57,725 nt of DNA. Source: Verrucomicrobiota bacterium. Lineage in GTDB: Bacteria; Verrucomicrobiota; Kiritimatiellia; CAIVKH01. Every line of letters starts with the position of its first letter. Positions within the stretch are counted from its first letter, which is position 1. Shown in pieces: positions 49,929-57,725 of this stretch. Under the pieces are notes generated by a model. It made no database searches. It had not been told where the DNA came from and saw only the letters and a program-made list of their open reading frames with translations. A program made the position numbers and the translations under genes. Where the stretch lies: NCBI GenBank assembly GCA_024233345.1, contig JACKPT010000017.1:1-57725 (forward strand). The letters run 5' to 3'.

Positions 49929-51314
49929 ATGGCACTGCTGATTAAGAACGGAGAGATCGTCAATGCGGACGGGCGGCTCAAGGCGGATATTCTGGTCGAG
50001 AAGGATACCATCACCCGGATCGGGCAGGGACTGGAAGCGCCTCCGGGCGCCGAGGTGATCAATGCCCGGGGCAAGTATGTGTTTCCCGGATTCATCGATC
50101 CCCATGTGCACATCTATCTTCCGTTCATGGGCACCTATGCCAAGGACACCTACAAGACCGCGAGCAAGGCTGCGGTGGTGGGGGGGACCACCACCTTGAT
50201 CGAGATGTGTTGTCCCGCGAAGGCGGATCCGGTGTTGAAATCCTACCAGCTCTGGTTGGACAAGGCCGAAGGCAACAGCGCCTGCGACTTCACCTTTCAT
50301 ATGGGGGTTTCGCGGACCGACAAGAAAGCCGAAGCCGAGCTGAGGGAGATTGTCGCGAGCGGCATTTCCAGTTTCAAGGTCTTCCTTGCCTACAAGGGGG
50401 CGTTCGGGGTGTCGGACGAGGAACTGTACAACGTAATGAAACTGGCCAAGGAGCTGGGGGTCATTGTTACCGCACACTGTGAAAATGCCGAACTGGTGGC
50501 CCAGATGCAGGCAAAATTGATTGCCGAGGGCAAGACCGCCCCGAAGTGGCATTATCACAGCCGCCCGCCGATGGTGGAAGCGGAGGGGGTACATCATTTG
50601 GCCACCTTTGCCGCGATGCACGGCACCCATGTCTATACCGTGCACACCAGTTGCAAGGAATCGGTGACAGCGGCGCTGCGGGCCCGGGAGCGGGGGGTGA
50701 ATCTCTGGATCGAGACCCTGATTCAATACCTGACCCTCGACATGACCGATGCGGAAAAGGGCGGGTTTGACCGGGCCTCGAAGTTTGTGATGTCCCCTCC
50801 GCTTCGCTACAAGTGCAACCAGGAATTTCTCTGGCACGGGTTGCGGCAGGGATTCATCAACACCCTGGCCACCGATCACGCGCCGTTCGATGTGAAGAAA
50901 CAGAAGCAGATGGGCCGGGATGATTTCACCAAGATCCCCAATGGTATTCCTTCGCTGGAAGATCGCATGACGGTGTTCTGGACCAAGGGGGTGTGTGAAG
51001 GGAGAATCGACCTGCACCGGTTTGTCGCATGTGCCAGCACCGAGACTGCCAAGGTCTTCGGGTTATTCCCACGCAAGGGTACGGTCTCGGTAGGCGCGGA
51101 TGCGGACCTGGTGATCTGGGATCCGAAGTATCGCGGCAAGATTCGCCAGAAGAAGCAGCACATGAATGTGGATTACAATCCGTTTGAGGGCTGGGACATC
51201 AAAGGGCGCCCATCGGTGGTCACCGTACGGGGTCAGGTGGTGGCCCGGGATGGGGTGTTTGTCGGCAAGCTCGGTCATGGGCAACTGGTGAAGCGGGAGC
51301 CCAACCACTTTTGA
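49929..51314 (+). CDS. pydB: Dihydropyrimidinase (D-hydantoinase)
   Basis: The zinc amidohydrolase opens dihydrouracil and dihydrothymine to N-carbamoyl-beta-amino acids. The ATG at 49929 has AAAGGAG upstream (461 residues, MALLIKNGEIVNADGRLKAD). GFIDPHVHIYLPFMGTYAKD holds the first metal His pair. SSFKVFLAYKGAFGV holds the lysine that becomes carboxylated, and VTAHCENAE, THVYTVHTSCKES and LATDHAPFDV the remaining ligands. Its last base positions overlap the prpB TTG start. Confidence 0.94.
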   Translation: MALLIKNGEIVNADGRLKADILVEKDTITRIGQGLEAPPGAEVINARGKYVFPGFIDPHVHIYLPFMGTYAKDTYKTASKAAVVGGTTTLIEMCCPAKADPVLKSYQLWLDKAEGNSACDFTFHMGVSRTDKKAEAELREIVASGISSFKVFLAYKGAFGVSDEELYNVMKLAKELGVIVTAHCENAELVAQMQAKLIAEGKTAPKWHYHSRPPMVEAEGVHHLATFAAMHGTHVYTVHTSCKESVTAALRARERGVNLWIETLIQYLTLDMTDAEKGGFDRASKFVMSPPLRYKCNQEFLWHGLRQGFINTLATDHAPFDVKKQKQMGRDDFTKIPNGIPSLEDRMTVFWTKGVCEGRIDLHRFVACASTETAKVFGLFPRKGTVSVGADADLVIWDPKYRGKIRQKKQHMNVDYNPFEGWDIKGRPSVVTVRGQVVARDGVFVGKLGHGQLVKREPNHF

Positions 51315-52198
51315 GCTCGCCCGCCCAGAGGTTTCTCGCGGCGCTGGAGCAAGAGTGTCCGCTCCAGATTGCCGGGGTGATCCATGCCTATGCCGCAAAA
51401 CTCGCCGGCCGGGCGGGATTTCAGGCCCTGTACCTTTCCGGGGCGGGGGTGGCCAACGCGAGTTTTGGACTGCCGGATCTCGGTTTCACCACCCTCGACC
51501 AGGTCGCGGAGGATGCGCGCCGGATTACCTCCGCGACCTCACTGCCCCTGCTGGTGGATATCGATACCGGGTGGGAGGAGGATCTCGTTTCCGGCCGGAC
51601 CATGGCGGTCATGCATCAGGCGGGTGCGGCAGCGGTGCAGCTCGAGGACCAGGTCAGCATGAAACGCTGCGGCCACCGGCCGGGGAAGAAGCTGGTGTCC
51701 CGGGAGGACATGATCGAGCGCATTCGTGCCGCACGGTCCACCCGTCCCCCCGGCGGCCCGCTGATTATGGCGCGCACCGATGCGGTGGCGGGGGAAGGTG
51801 TGGCGTCAGCGCTGGACCGGGCACAGGCCTATGTGGCGGAAGGGGCGGAGTTGCTGTTCGCGGAGGCGGTGGAGTCGCTGGCGGACTACCAACGATTTTG
51901 CCGGGAGATCCCGGTACCGGTACTGGCCAATATCACGGAATTTGGGAAAACCCCGCTGTTCACCGTGGAGGAACTGCGGGAGAGCGGGGTGCGAATGGTG
52001 TTGTATCCGCTCTCCGCATTCCGGGCCATGAGCCGGACCGCGGAAGAGGTCTACCGGTGCATTCGCGCCAAGGGGACCCAGCGGGATCTGCTGGATCGAA
52101 TGCAAACCCGGAGTGACTTGTATGCGGTTCTGGATTACGAGGCACAGGAGCAGAAAATCGATGAGGCCATCGGGCCGTCCGGCTCGGTGAAGGAATAA
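51311..52198 (+). CDS. prpB: 2-methylisocitrate lyase
   Basis: PrpB splits 2-methylisocitrate into succinate and pyruvate. The 295-residue product starts at a TTG overlapping the pydB stop. It shows YLSGAGVANASFGLPDLGFT, LPLLVDIDTGWEE, the catalytic KRCGHRPGKKLVSREDM and IMARTDAVAGEG. ISOCITRATE-lyase-like KRCGH with the Cys is intact. The overlap with pydB places the methylcitrate genes in the same transcript as the pyrimidine genes. Confidence 0.94.
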   Translation: MSSPAQRFLAALEQECPLQIAGVIHAYAAKLAGRAGFQALYLSGAGVANASFGLPDLGFTTLDQVAEDARRITSATSLPLLVDIDTGWEEDLVSGRTMAVMHQAGAAAVQLEDQVSMKRCGHRPGKKLVSREDMIERIRAARSTRPPGGPLIMARTDAVAGEGVASALDRAQAYVAEGAELLFAEAVESLADYQRFCREIPVPVLANITEFGKTPLFTVEELRESGVRMVLYPLSAFRAMSRTAEEVYRCIRAKGTQRDLLDRMQTRSDLYAVLDYEAQEQKIDEAIGPSGSVKE

Positions 52199-52219
52199 AT
52201 AGAAAAGGGGAGGTACACC

Positions 52220-53341
52220 ATGAGCCAGGCATCCAAGGGATTGGAAGGAATTGTTGCGGGTCAAACCGCCGTCGCGATAATTGATGAAGCGGGCGGGGGG
52301 CTGCAGTATCGGGGGTACCGATTAAGTGACCTCACCGACCACGCCACCTTCGAAGAAGTGGCCCACCTGCTGCTGAATGGGCACCTGCCCACGGAGCAGG
52401 AGTACCAGGACTATCTTGCCCGCCTTGCCGCCCTCCGGGATCTGCCCGGGGCCTTGAAGTCGGTGCTGGAGCAGATACCCGCCTCCGCACACCCCATGGA
52501 TGTGCTGCGCACCGGGGTGTCGATGCTGGGTTGTCTGGAGCCGGAAGGAAAGGATCGAAACGGATTGTCCATTGCCACCCGGCTGGTGGCCTGCTTGCCC
52601 TCGATGCTGATGTACTGGTATCAGGTCTCCCACGAGGGAAAGAAGATCGATGTCACCGCAGGCGGGAACACGATCGCCGCTCACTTTTTGAGCCTGCTGG
52701 GCGGGGGGGCGGCATCCGCGACCCATCAGAAGGCCCTCGATGTGTCCCTGATTCTCTATGCCGAGCATGAGTTTAATGCCTCGACCTTCACCGCCCGAAC
52801 CGTCACCTCCACCCTGTCCGATTTCTACTCGGCCATCACCGGAGCCATCGGTGCCCTGCGGGGGCCTTTACATGGCGGCGCCAATGAGGCGGCGATGGAA
52901 CTCATGCAGCGCTTCGACACCCCCGAGGCTGCGGAGAAGGGAATCCTCGAGGCCCTTGCCACCAAGCAGAAGATCATGGGCTTCGGTCACCGGGTCTACA
53001 AACACTGTGATCCGCGCTCCGACGTGATCAAGGTCTGGGCGAAGCGTCTCGCAGACGAGAACGAGACCGGAAAAAAACTGTTCGCGGTCGCGGAAAGAAT
53101 CGAGCAGATCATGCGGCGGGAAAAGGATCTGTTTCCCAATCTCGACTTCTACAGCGCGGTGGTCTATCACCAGTGCGGTATCCCCACCCCGCTGTTTACC
53201 CCGTTGTTTGTCATGTCGCGGGTGACCGGCTGGTCCGCCCATATTCTCGAACAGCGTGCCGACAACCGGATTATCCGCCCGACCTCCGAGTATATCGGGG
53301 AAAGGAATCTCACCGTGGCTCCGCGAGCGGAGCGGGGATGA
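52220..53341 (+). CDS. prpC: 2-methylcitrate synthase (citrate synthase family)
   Basis: PrpC condenses propionyl-CoA with oxaloacetate. The 373-residue product begins KGLEGIVAGQTAVAIIDEAG, then LQYRGYRLSDLTDHATFEEV. Catalytic His positions lie in GPLHGGANEAAMELM and MGFGHRVYKHCDPRSDV, and an Asp in NLDFYSAVVYHQCGIP. The short form and the prp neighbours favour 2-methylcitrate over citrate synthase. AGGGGAGG precedes the ATG. Confidence 0.92.
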   Translation: MSQASKGLEGIVAGQTAVAIIDEAGGGLQYRGYRLSDLTDHATFEEVAHLLLNGHLPTEQEYQDYLARLAALRDLPGALKSVLEQIPASAHPMDVLRTGVSMLGCLEPEGKDRNGLSIATRLVACLPSMLMYWYQVSHEGKKIDVTAGGNTIAAHFLSLLGGGAASATHQKALDVSLILYAEHEFNASTFTARTVTSTLSDFYSAITGAIGALRGPLHGGANEAAMELMQRFDTPEAAEKGILEALATKQKIMGFGHRVYKHCDPRSDVIKVWAKRLADENETGKKLFAVAERIEQIMRREKDLFPNLDFYSAVVYHQCGIPTPLFTPLFVMSRVTGWSAHILEQRADNRIIRPTSEYIGERNLTVAPRAERG

Positions 53342-53562
53342 GTGATCCGCTCCGGTCGGTCCGCCTTCTCACGGTTCGCCAGGGACGGCGAACCCTACCT
53401 TTGTGCGACATTCATTGCATCTGGGTAGGGTTCAGCGTCCCAGGCCGGGCAGGCTCGCTGAACCGCAGGGTCGGCTATCGTTGTCGTGAAATGGCATGAA
53501 CCGATTTCGGCTTTGCCCCGGCTACAGTATGACAAACAGAAACTACGAAAGATGAATGGCTC
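53342..53562. repeat. Intergenic hairpin repeat (GGTTCAGCG family), copy 2
   Basis: Two hairpins follow prpC: GGTTCGCC-AGGGAC-GGCGAACC (53373-53394) and GGTTCAGCG...CGCTGAACC (53429-53464). Both resemble the pair at 45143-45200. They may shape the 3' end of an upstream transcript segment or be inert repeats. Confidence 0.65.
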
Positions 53563-54990
53563 ATGAGCGCTCCTATCTCCAATGTCCGCCCGCCCCTGGA
53601 TGATGTCATCCAGCGCATCGTCGACTATGTGATCGCCCCTCCGGCTTTCAGCAACGAGGCGATGACCACCGCCCGTTATTGCCTGCTCGACAGCATCGGG
53701 TGCGGGGTGATGGCGTTGAAATATCCTGAGTGTGTGAAGATGCTCGGACCGGTTGTGCCGGGGGCGGCAATGCCGCAGGGTACACCCGTGCCGGGGGTGA
53801 AGGACCGTTTGGATCCGGTACGGGCGGCATTTAACTGGGGTGCATTGATCCGCTGGCTGGATTTTAATGATACCTGGCTGGCGGCGGAGTGGGGGCACCC
53901 GTCGGACAATCTCGGGGGCATTCTCGCGGTCGCGGATTATCTGGATCGTCATGTTCGCGAGGTCACGGTGCGGGAGGTCCTGGAGGCGGCGGTGAAGGCC
54001 CACGAGATTCAGGGGGTTCTCGCCCTCGAGACCTGTTTTAATCGTGCGGGCATGGATCATGTGATCCTGGTTCGCATCGCCACCACCGCAGTGACCGCCG
54101 CGATGTTGGGGGGGACGCGCGAGCAGGTGGCCAATGCAGTGACCCAAGCCTGGGCGGATGGTGGAGCCCTCCGGGTGTATCGCCATGCCCCCAACACCGG
54201 TTCCCGTAAGTCTTGGGCGGCCGGGGATGCTGCCAGCCGCGGGGTCTGGCACGCCCTGAATTCGCAGCGCAACGAGATGGGTTATCCCTCGGTGCTGACC
54301 GCAAAAACCTGGGGCTTTCAGGACGCCCTGTTCCGGGGGAAGGAAATCACCCTCGCCCGCCCGCTTGGTTCCTACGTGATGGAGAACGTGCTGTTCAAAA
54401 TCTCTTTCCCGGCTGAATTCCATGCCCAGACCGCAGTGGAGGCGGCAATCACGCTTCATCCGCAAGTCAGGGACCGGGTCTCGGAGGTCGATCGCATCGA
54501 ACTGACCACCCATGAATCGGCCATCCGGATCATCGACAAGCAGGGGCCGCTGCACAATCCTGCGGATCGGGATCATTGTCTCCAATACATGACCGCGATC
54601 GGATTGATTTTCGGCACCCTGACCGCTGACCACTATGAGGATGCCGCCGCCGCCAACCCGTTGATCGATGCATTGCGCGACAAGATGGTGGTTATGGAAG
54701 ACCCTGTGTATAGCCGTGATTATCTCGATCCCGATCAGCGATCCATTGCCAATGCAGTTCAAGTCTTCTTTACCGATGGCACCGCGACCGAAAAAGTCGG
54801 GGTCCACTTTCCGGTCGGGCACCGACGACGACGGGAGGAAGGGATTCCTCTGCTCAAGGCAAAATTCGAGCAGGCGATCTGCGGGTACTATCCGGAAGAG
54901 CAGGCGGCGACGATTCTCGATACCACCGCGGACGATTCGTTCACCGGGATCCGGGTTTCCGGTTTGCTGGAAATCCTGCACCGGTCCTGA
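53563..54990 (+). CDS. prpD: 2-methylcitrate dehydratase (PrpD family)
   Basis: PrpD dehydrates 2-methylcitrate to cis-2-methylaconitate without an iron-sulfur cluster. The 475-residue MmgE/PrpD fold shows ARYCLLDSIGCGVMALKYPE, FNWGALIRWLDFNDTWLAAE, WGHPSDNLGGILAVADYLD, WAAGDAASRGVWHAL and FPAEFHAQTAVEAAI. The final hydration to 2-methylisocitrate needs an aconitase, which is not in this window. It is the last gene of the cluster. Confidence 0.93.
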   Translation: MSAPISNVRPPLDDVIQRIVDYVIAPPAFSNEAMTTARYCLLDSIGCGVMALKYPECVKMLGPVVPGAAMPQGTPVPGVKDRLDPVRAAFNWGALIRWLDFNDTWLAAEWGHPSDNLGGILAVADYLDRHVREVTVREVLEAAVKAHEIQGVLALETCFNRAGMDHVILVRIATTAVTAAMLGGTREQVANAVTQAWADGGALRVYRHAPNTGSRKSWAAGDAASRGVWHALNSQRNEMGYPSVLTAKTWGFQDALFRGKEITLARPLGSYVMENVLFKISFPAEFHAQTAVEAAITLHPQVRDRVSEVDRIELTTHESAIRIIDKQGPLHNPADRDHCLQYMTAIGLIFGTLTADHYEDAAAANPLIDALRDKMVVMEDPVYSRDYLDPDQRSIANAVQVFFTDGTATEKVGVHFPVGHRRRREEGIPLLKAKFEQAICGYYPEEQAATILDTTADDSFTGIRVSGLLEILHRS

Positions 54991-55378
54991 AGTCTGGTGC
55001 TTGATGATAAGAGCGGTTAACCGACCGAATCTTTCAGTGGTGGGCAGGGGCCGACCTCCCTGGTTCACTGAACACCAGGCGTTTGTAGTAGCGACGCAAG
55101 CCCCGCGATGAGCGGGGCAAGGCGCGTCGAACAGGCTAGCCCTGGCTTGCCCGGCCAGGGCGGACTTACTAGGAACGCTCGACAGCACCCGCCAGGCGTT
55201 GGTCGTTGTTGGAGGCATTCCGGCTAGGCCATCAGTGAGTGTAAACGTTCATTGGCTCACTCGCGGTCTCCGAGACGATCCCCCAGGTCAGTGAATCGGG
55301 GATGCCACTGGGGCGGGCCGTGACAGAAAGTTGGCGCTTCACGAATGAAAAAGTGCCTGATAGTTTATGCGACTGAGC
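54991..55378. other. Intergenic region after prpD
   Basis: No supported gene. Two hairpins are visible: GCCCCGC-GATGA-GCGGGGC (55100-55118) and CCCTGGC...GCCAGGG (55141-55161), within a longer partly self-complementary stretch with GGCGTTTGTAGT / CCAGGCGTTGGTC. They may terminate the operon or be REP-like; no T run follows them. No conventional promoter for the next gene stands out. Confidence 0.5.
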
Positions 55379-55966
55379 ATGAAAACAACTCGACTTGAAG
55401 CGTTCAGCGATGGTGTGCTGGCCATCATCATTACCATCATGGTCCTGGAATTGAAGGTGCCGCATGGGTCGGGGGCGGACCGTCTGCTGTCTTTACTCCC
55501 GCACTTCCTGTCGTATCTGATGAGTTTTATCTACCTGGGGATCTACTGGAATAACCATCATCACATGCTGCATACCGTCAGTCGCGTCACAGGCGGCATC
55601 CTGTGGGCAAATTTGCATCTGCTGTTCTGGCTCTCCCTGATCCCTGTGACAACCGGGTGGATGGGAGAAAATCTGTTCACAAAATCTCCCACCGCGCTCT
55701 ATGGCTTTGTGCTCTTGATGGCGGCCATCGCCTACTTTGCGCTTCAGCATGTGATCATTCGGGCACAGGGGCCAGCGTCCATCCTTGCCCGGGCGGTGGG
55801 GCGTGATCGGAAAGGGAAAGTCTCCGTGCTTCTCTATGCCGCCGCCATCGTGCTGGCGTTTGTCATTCCCGGTCTCGCCACCGTGATCTATATCATGGTG
55901 GCCGTCCTCTGGCTCATCCCGGACCGGCGGATCGAGCGGACGCTTTCCGCTGCCGACCCGAACTGA
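55379..55966 (+). CDS. TMEM175-family (DUF1211) putative potassium channel
   Basis: From the ATG at 55379 the 195-residue product begins MKTTRLEAFSDGVLAIIITI. FSDGVLAI is the signature of bacterial TMEM175 channels, whose first helix lines the pore. Six membrane helices follow (LLPHFLSYLMSFIYLGIYWN with N-N-H-H, LWANLHLLFWLSLIPVTTGW, LYGFVLLMAAIAYFALQHVI, LLYAAAIVLAFVIPGLATVI and others). Bacterial members are single six-helix units that form tetramers. An in-frame ATG at 55367 adds four residues. It has no clear link to the neighbours. Confidence 0.9.
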   Translation: MKTTRLEAFSDGVLAIIITIMVLELKVPHGSGADRLLSLLPHFLSYLMSFIYLGIYWNNHHHMLHTVSRVTGGILWANLHLLFWLSLIPVTTGWMGENLFTKSPTALYGFVLLMAAIAYFALQHVIIRAQGPASILARAVGRDRKGKVSVLLYAAAIVLAFVIPGLATVIYIMVAVLWLIPDRRIERTLSAADPN

Positions 55967-56120
55967 TCTCCCGGTTCATTGACGGACCCCGTCCCTCCCA
56001 ACCTCTCATCTCACAAGAACGATGAGACGATTACGCTGATCGAAAAGGCCGGTGCCAACGACGCCTCTCACGGGCGCGCGGCCCCCGCGTGTACACTGAA
56101 GGGTTTGGTTCGATGCAATC

Positions 56121-56519
56121 TCATTGTTTTCTCCAGCATGTGTGGTGGGGCAGTAGCTCCTCAAGTGTGACTGTTTTGTCATGGTCCAGGATGACTTCCG
56201 ACTTCAGGTTGTCCTTGTCCATGTCCATCATCATCTGGCGACAGTGCCCGCAGGGCGACAGCACGTGGACGATCCCCTGCTCGTCTTTCCAGACCGCCAC
56301 AACCTTTACGAAGCGGTATTCACCGTCGGTCATCATGGAACCCAAGGCATTTTGCTCTGCACAGAAACCGTTGCATCCCAGGTCTGCACAAACACCCAAG
56401 TATACCTTGCCAGACCGGGAGAGCACGGCGCTTCCGACATCGCCGCAGAGAAAGTCTTTGATCCGATGCGTCTTCACGACGGAAGCGGCAAGATCAATCA
56501 GTTCTGTGTTTGTCATCAT
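56121..56519 (-). CDS. Cytidine deaminase family protein
   Basis: From the ATG at 56519 (MMTNTELIDLAASVVKTHRI, 132 residues) the product carries the zinc-binding motifs CAEQNALGSM (C-A-E) and LSPCGHCRQMMMDM (P-C-x-x-C). GDVGSAVLSRSGKVYLGVCA forms the first strands. C-A-E instead of H-A-E is usual for short tetrameric cytidine deaminases and blasticidin-type relatives. The frame is open further upstream, but those 25 codons lie in and next to a dispersed repeat and are unlikely to be coding. It would turn cytidine into uridine, upstream of the pyrimidine breakdown encoded nearby. Confidence 0.88.
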   Translation of the reverse strand: MMTNTELIDLAASVVKTHRIKDFLCGDVGSAVLSRSGKVYLGVCADLGCNGFCAEQNALGSMMTDGEYRFVKVVAVWKDEQGIVHVLSPCGHCRQMMMDMDKDNLKSEVILDHDKTVTLEELLPHHTCWRKQ

Positions 56520-56565
56520 CGATGGGTCACAAGGTAGGCCGGTCCGGCCACAAGATATCGATTGG

Positions 56566-56680
56566 CTCTCGGCACGCCGTAATGTACTCAACACATCCGT
56601 GCGCTTGGAAGCTCTTTTCCTGCCCCCAAAACGCCCCTAAGCCCCTGTTTCCGGACAAATCTTGTTTGTAAACCTGTTGG
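56566..56680 (-). repeat. Third copy of the lectin-flanking repeat
   Basis: In reverse complement this matches 38925-39052: AAACAGGGGCTTAGGGGCGT, GGGCAGGAAAAGAGCTTCC-type text, GTGTTGAGTACAT and CGGCGTGCCGAGAG. It lies between the cytidine deaminase start and the broken glycosidase gene and supplies the glycosidase reading frame's last codons. Confidence 0.8.
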
Positions 56681-57308
56681 TAAACGGGTTGCCGCCGGGA
56701 TAGTGGTGGAAATTACCCCAGTCCACCGCATCCGCGAGTGATCCTTCGCGGAACGGCGAGCGCACGTCATATCCATAGGTTCTGCCGAGGGCCGGGCCAA
56801 TCACAGTGAGCGAGCGCAACGCAGGATCGGCCTTGACTGCGGCAAACAGATCGCGCTGGAATCTCGTGACGCCCTCGATCACGTCCGTCACATTGGTCGG
56901 CGCGGGTGTGCCGGGGGGGTAGTTCCGCGCGTACTCCAACCAGAATAGATCCGGCTCATTGGGTCCTTCGACCGCCACAATGCGCGCGCCTGCTGCGTTG
57001 GCTTTCCTGATCGCACCCAGCCAGTCTTCGATGGAGCGTGTCGGCTCGAGCACCACCGTCGCGCGGATTCCGACCTTCCCGAGTTCGATCATTCGGTCAC
57101 TCAGTCCATCGCGAATATGCCGGATCCCGCTCTGCACCAGCATGGCTGCTACCCGATCGAATTCCATGCCATACGGCGTATCGGAATAACTCCAGTGTGT
57201 GCATACACCGATGCTGTCCATGAACTGCTCCGCAGGCGCCGCAGGCATCTCAGCCCGCGCAAGCCCGCTCATCGCCGCCAGCAACAGGAGTAGATGACGT
57301 GTGTTCAT
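56637..57308 (-). pseudogene. Secreted glycoside-hydrolase-like protein, C-terminally truncated
   Basis: From the ATG at 57308, MNTRHLLLLLAAMSGLARAE is a signal peptide. The rest reads like the first half of a TIM-barrel glycosidase: SIGVCTHWSYSDTPYG, MLVQSGIRHIRDGLSDRMIE, RIVAVEGPNEPDLFWLEYAR (NEP, typical of the acid/base Glu strand) and WGNFHHYPGGNPFT. The frame ends within a dispersed repeat, whose bases encode the last ~13 residues. With 223 residues it lacks the second catalytic Glu region, so it is most likely inactive. Confidence 0.7.
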
Positions 57309-57497
57309 GGGTGCGAATTTATTGTGCATGGCAAAGCTGGCAAAGCTGGGGACAGGCATTTATTTCACCTCCACAACCTTCTGATCGATAAAGAGTAGCA
57401 GCAAATTCTGGCAGCCAGTCAAAACTTTTTTATCAAAAAATGCGCCTCTCGTTTCCTTAGGGATATAGGGCATGGGGCCCTATGAAAGGAACCGTTG
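57309..57497. other. Gap before the RAYT gene
   Basis: No gene. It contains a doubled GGCAAAGCT unit and GGGGACAGGCATTTATTT near 57349, the same tag as near 6492 and close to the CTGTCCCC tags at 33.4 kb. AAAGGA 8 nt before 57498 is the ribosome site of the next gene. Confidence 0.5.
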
Positions 57498-57725
57498 ATG
57501 AGACAACCACGAATCAAGCTCGAAGGACAGCCAGCCTGGTATCATTGCTACAACCGGACTGCGGGAACCAATAACGACCGGCCCTTTGGCTCGGTGGAGA
57601 AGGAACAATTTGTCCGAATCCTCCACCGGGTCTGTGTGTTGTATACGGTCGACGTGATTGCCTATCAGGTGATGTCCAATCACTATCACCTGGTCGTTCG
57701 TACTCCCGCCGAACAACCCGACCCC
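57498..57725 (+). CDS. REP-associated tyrosine transposase (RAYT, Y1_Tnp), 5' part
   Basis: The 76 visible residues (RQPRIKLEGQPAWYHCYNRT, FVRILHRVCVLYTVDVIAYQ, VMSNHYHLVVRTP) are the N-terminal half of an IS200/IS605-like Y1 transposase domain. HYH is the HUH metal site, and MSNHYHLV is the family signature. RAYTs act on short palindromic repeats without being flanked by IS ends. The reading frame continues past the window. It gives a likely source for the palindromic repeats scattered through this window. Confidence 0.92.
   Translation, partial: MRQPRIKLEGQPAWYHCYNRTAGTNNDRPFGSVEKEQFVRILHRVCVLYTVDVIAYQVMSNHYHLVVRTPAEQPDP

Noticed and set aside
53395..55218. A 607-codon open frame antisense to prpD
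   Set aside because: It mirrors prpD codons and has no ribosome-binding site or domain.
55979..56170. Short plus-strand frame after the TMEM175 gene
   Set aside because: No ribosome-binding site, no hydrophobic or domain pattern, and it overlaps the end of the cytidine deaminase gene.
1..57725. tRNA, rRNA or classic riboswitch genes
   Set aside because: I looked for cloverleaf ends, T-loop sequences and well-known aptamer cores in the gaps and saw none; weak matches cannot be excluded by eye.

Overview
The window looks like a chromosomal segment from a GC-rich bacterium, most likely of the PVC group (Verrucomicrobiota, Kiritimatiellota or relatives). This is an inference from gene style: large secreted repeat proteins with modules of the type GFGPW and a C-terminal VYRLVIRDI stretch, DxxGxDxY-repeat proteins, a trmD operon without rimM, and RAYT-linked palindromic repeats. 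No rRNA or tRNA gene was found that would settle it.

Region 1 (1-24.7 kb) is core genome. It opens with khpA(partial)-trmD-rplS-rnhB. A minus-strand set lacI-NYN nuclease-asnS faces it. A CsgG/PEGA lipoprotein-like gene is divergent from lacI. Next come a 1279-residue secreted protein built from a tandem duplication, a DxxGxDxY repeat protein coupled to a HEAT protein, dapF, a SpoIIAA-like protein, and a tightly overlapped minus-strand operon rarA-fau-rny-rsm22-ymdB. pheS-pheT follows with a small membrane protein behind it. LacI-type operator sequences occur at the lacI promoter and again over the promoter of the large secreted protein.

Region 2 (about 24.8-37.1 kb) is a lower-GC accessory island that I read as an integron cassette array without a visible integrase (a CALIN). 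Fourteen ORFs all point the same way. Most are separated by 55-80 bp imperfect palindromes with the layout of attC sites, several ending in GTTGGAT or GTTGGGT. The cassettes include two nucleotide-cyclase-like proteins, an HNH nuclease, a HEPN-like protein, a DUF2442 protein, a signal-peptidase-like lipoprotein lacking its catalytic lysine, an archaemetzincin homologue that has lost its zinc ligands, three small membrane proteins, and an 847-residue HD phosphohydrolase / Hsp90-type GHKL ATPase / winged-helix fusion. That set looks like a store of conflict or defence genes. An IS110 5' fragment sits against one attC, and a ~170-195 bp repeat occurs three times.

Region 3 (37.1-40.2 kb) is repeat-rich. 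A secreted bulb-lectin/GldM-like protein lies between ~112 bp inverted repeats, and a small BamE-like protein lies between ~50 bp direct repeats. Three TTCCA-N5-TGGAA palindromes spaced exactly 31 bp apart precede the next operon.

Region 4 (40.26-54.99 kb) is a catabolic supercluster on the plus strand: beta-ureidopropionase, NCS1 nucleobase permease, class III aminotransferase, alanine dehydrogenase, PreT, PreA, (methyl)malonate-semialdehyde dehydrogenase, dihydropyrimidinase, then PrpB, PrpC and PrpD. Together these would import uracil or thymine, reduce and open the ring, remove the amino group through alanine, make acetyl-CoA or propionyl-CoA, and carry propionyl-CoA into the methylcitrate cycle. 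A cytidine deaminase lies just downstream. The window ends with a TMEM175-type channel gene, a glycosidase gene cut off by a dispersed repeat, and the start of a RAYT (REP-associated tyrosine transposase).
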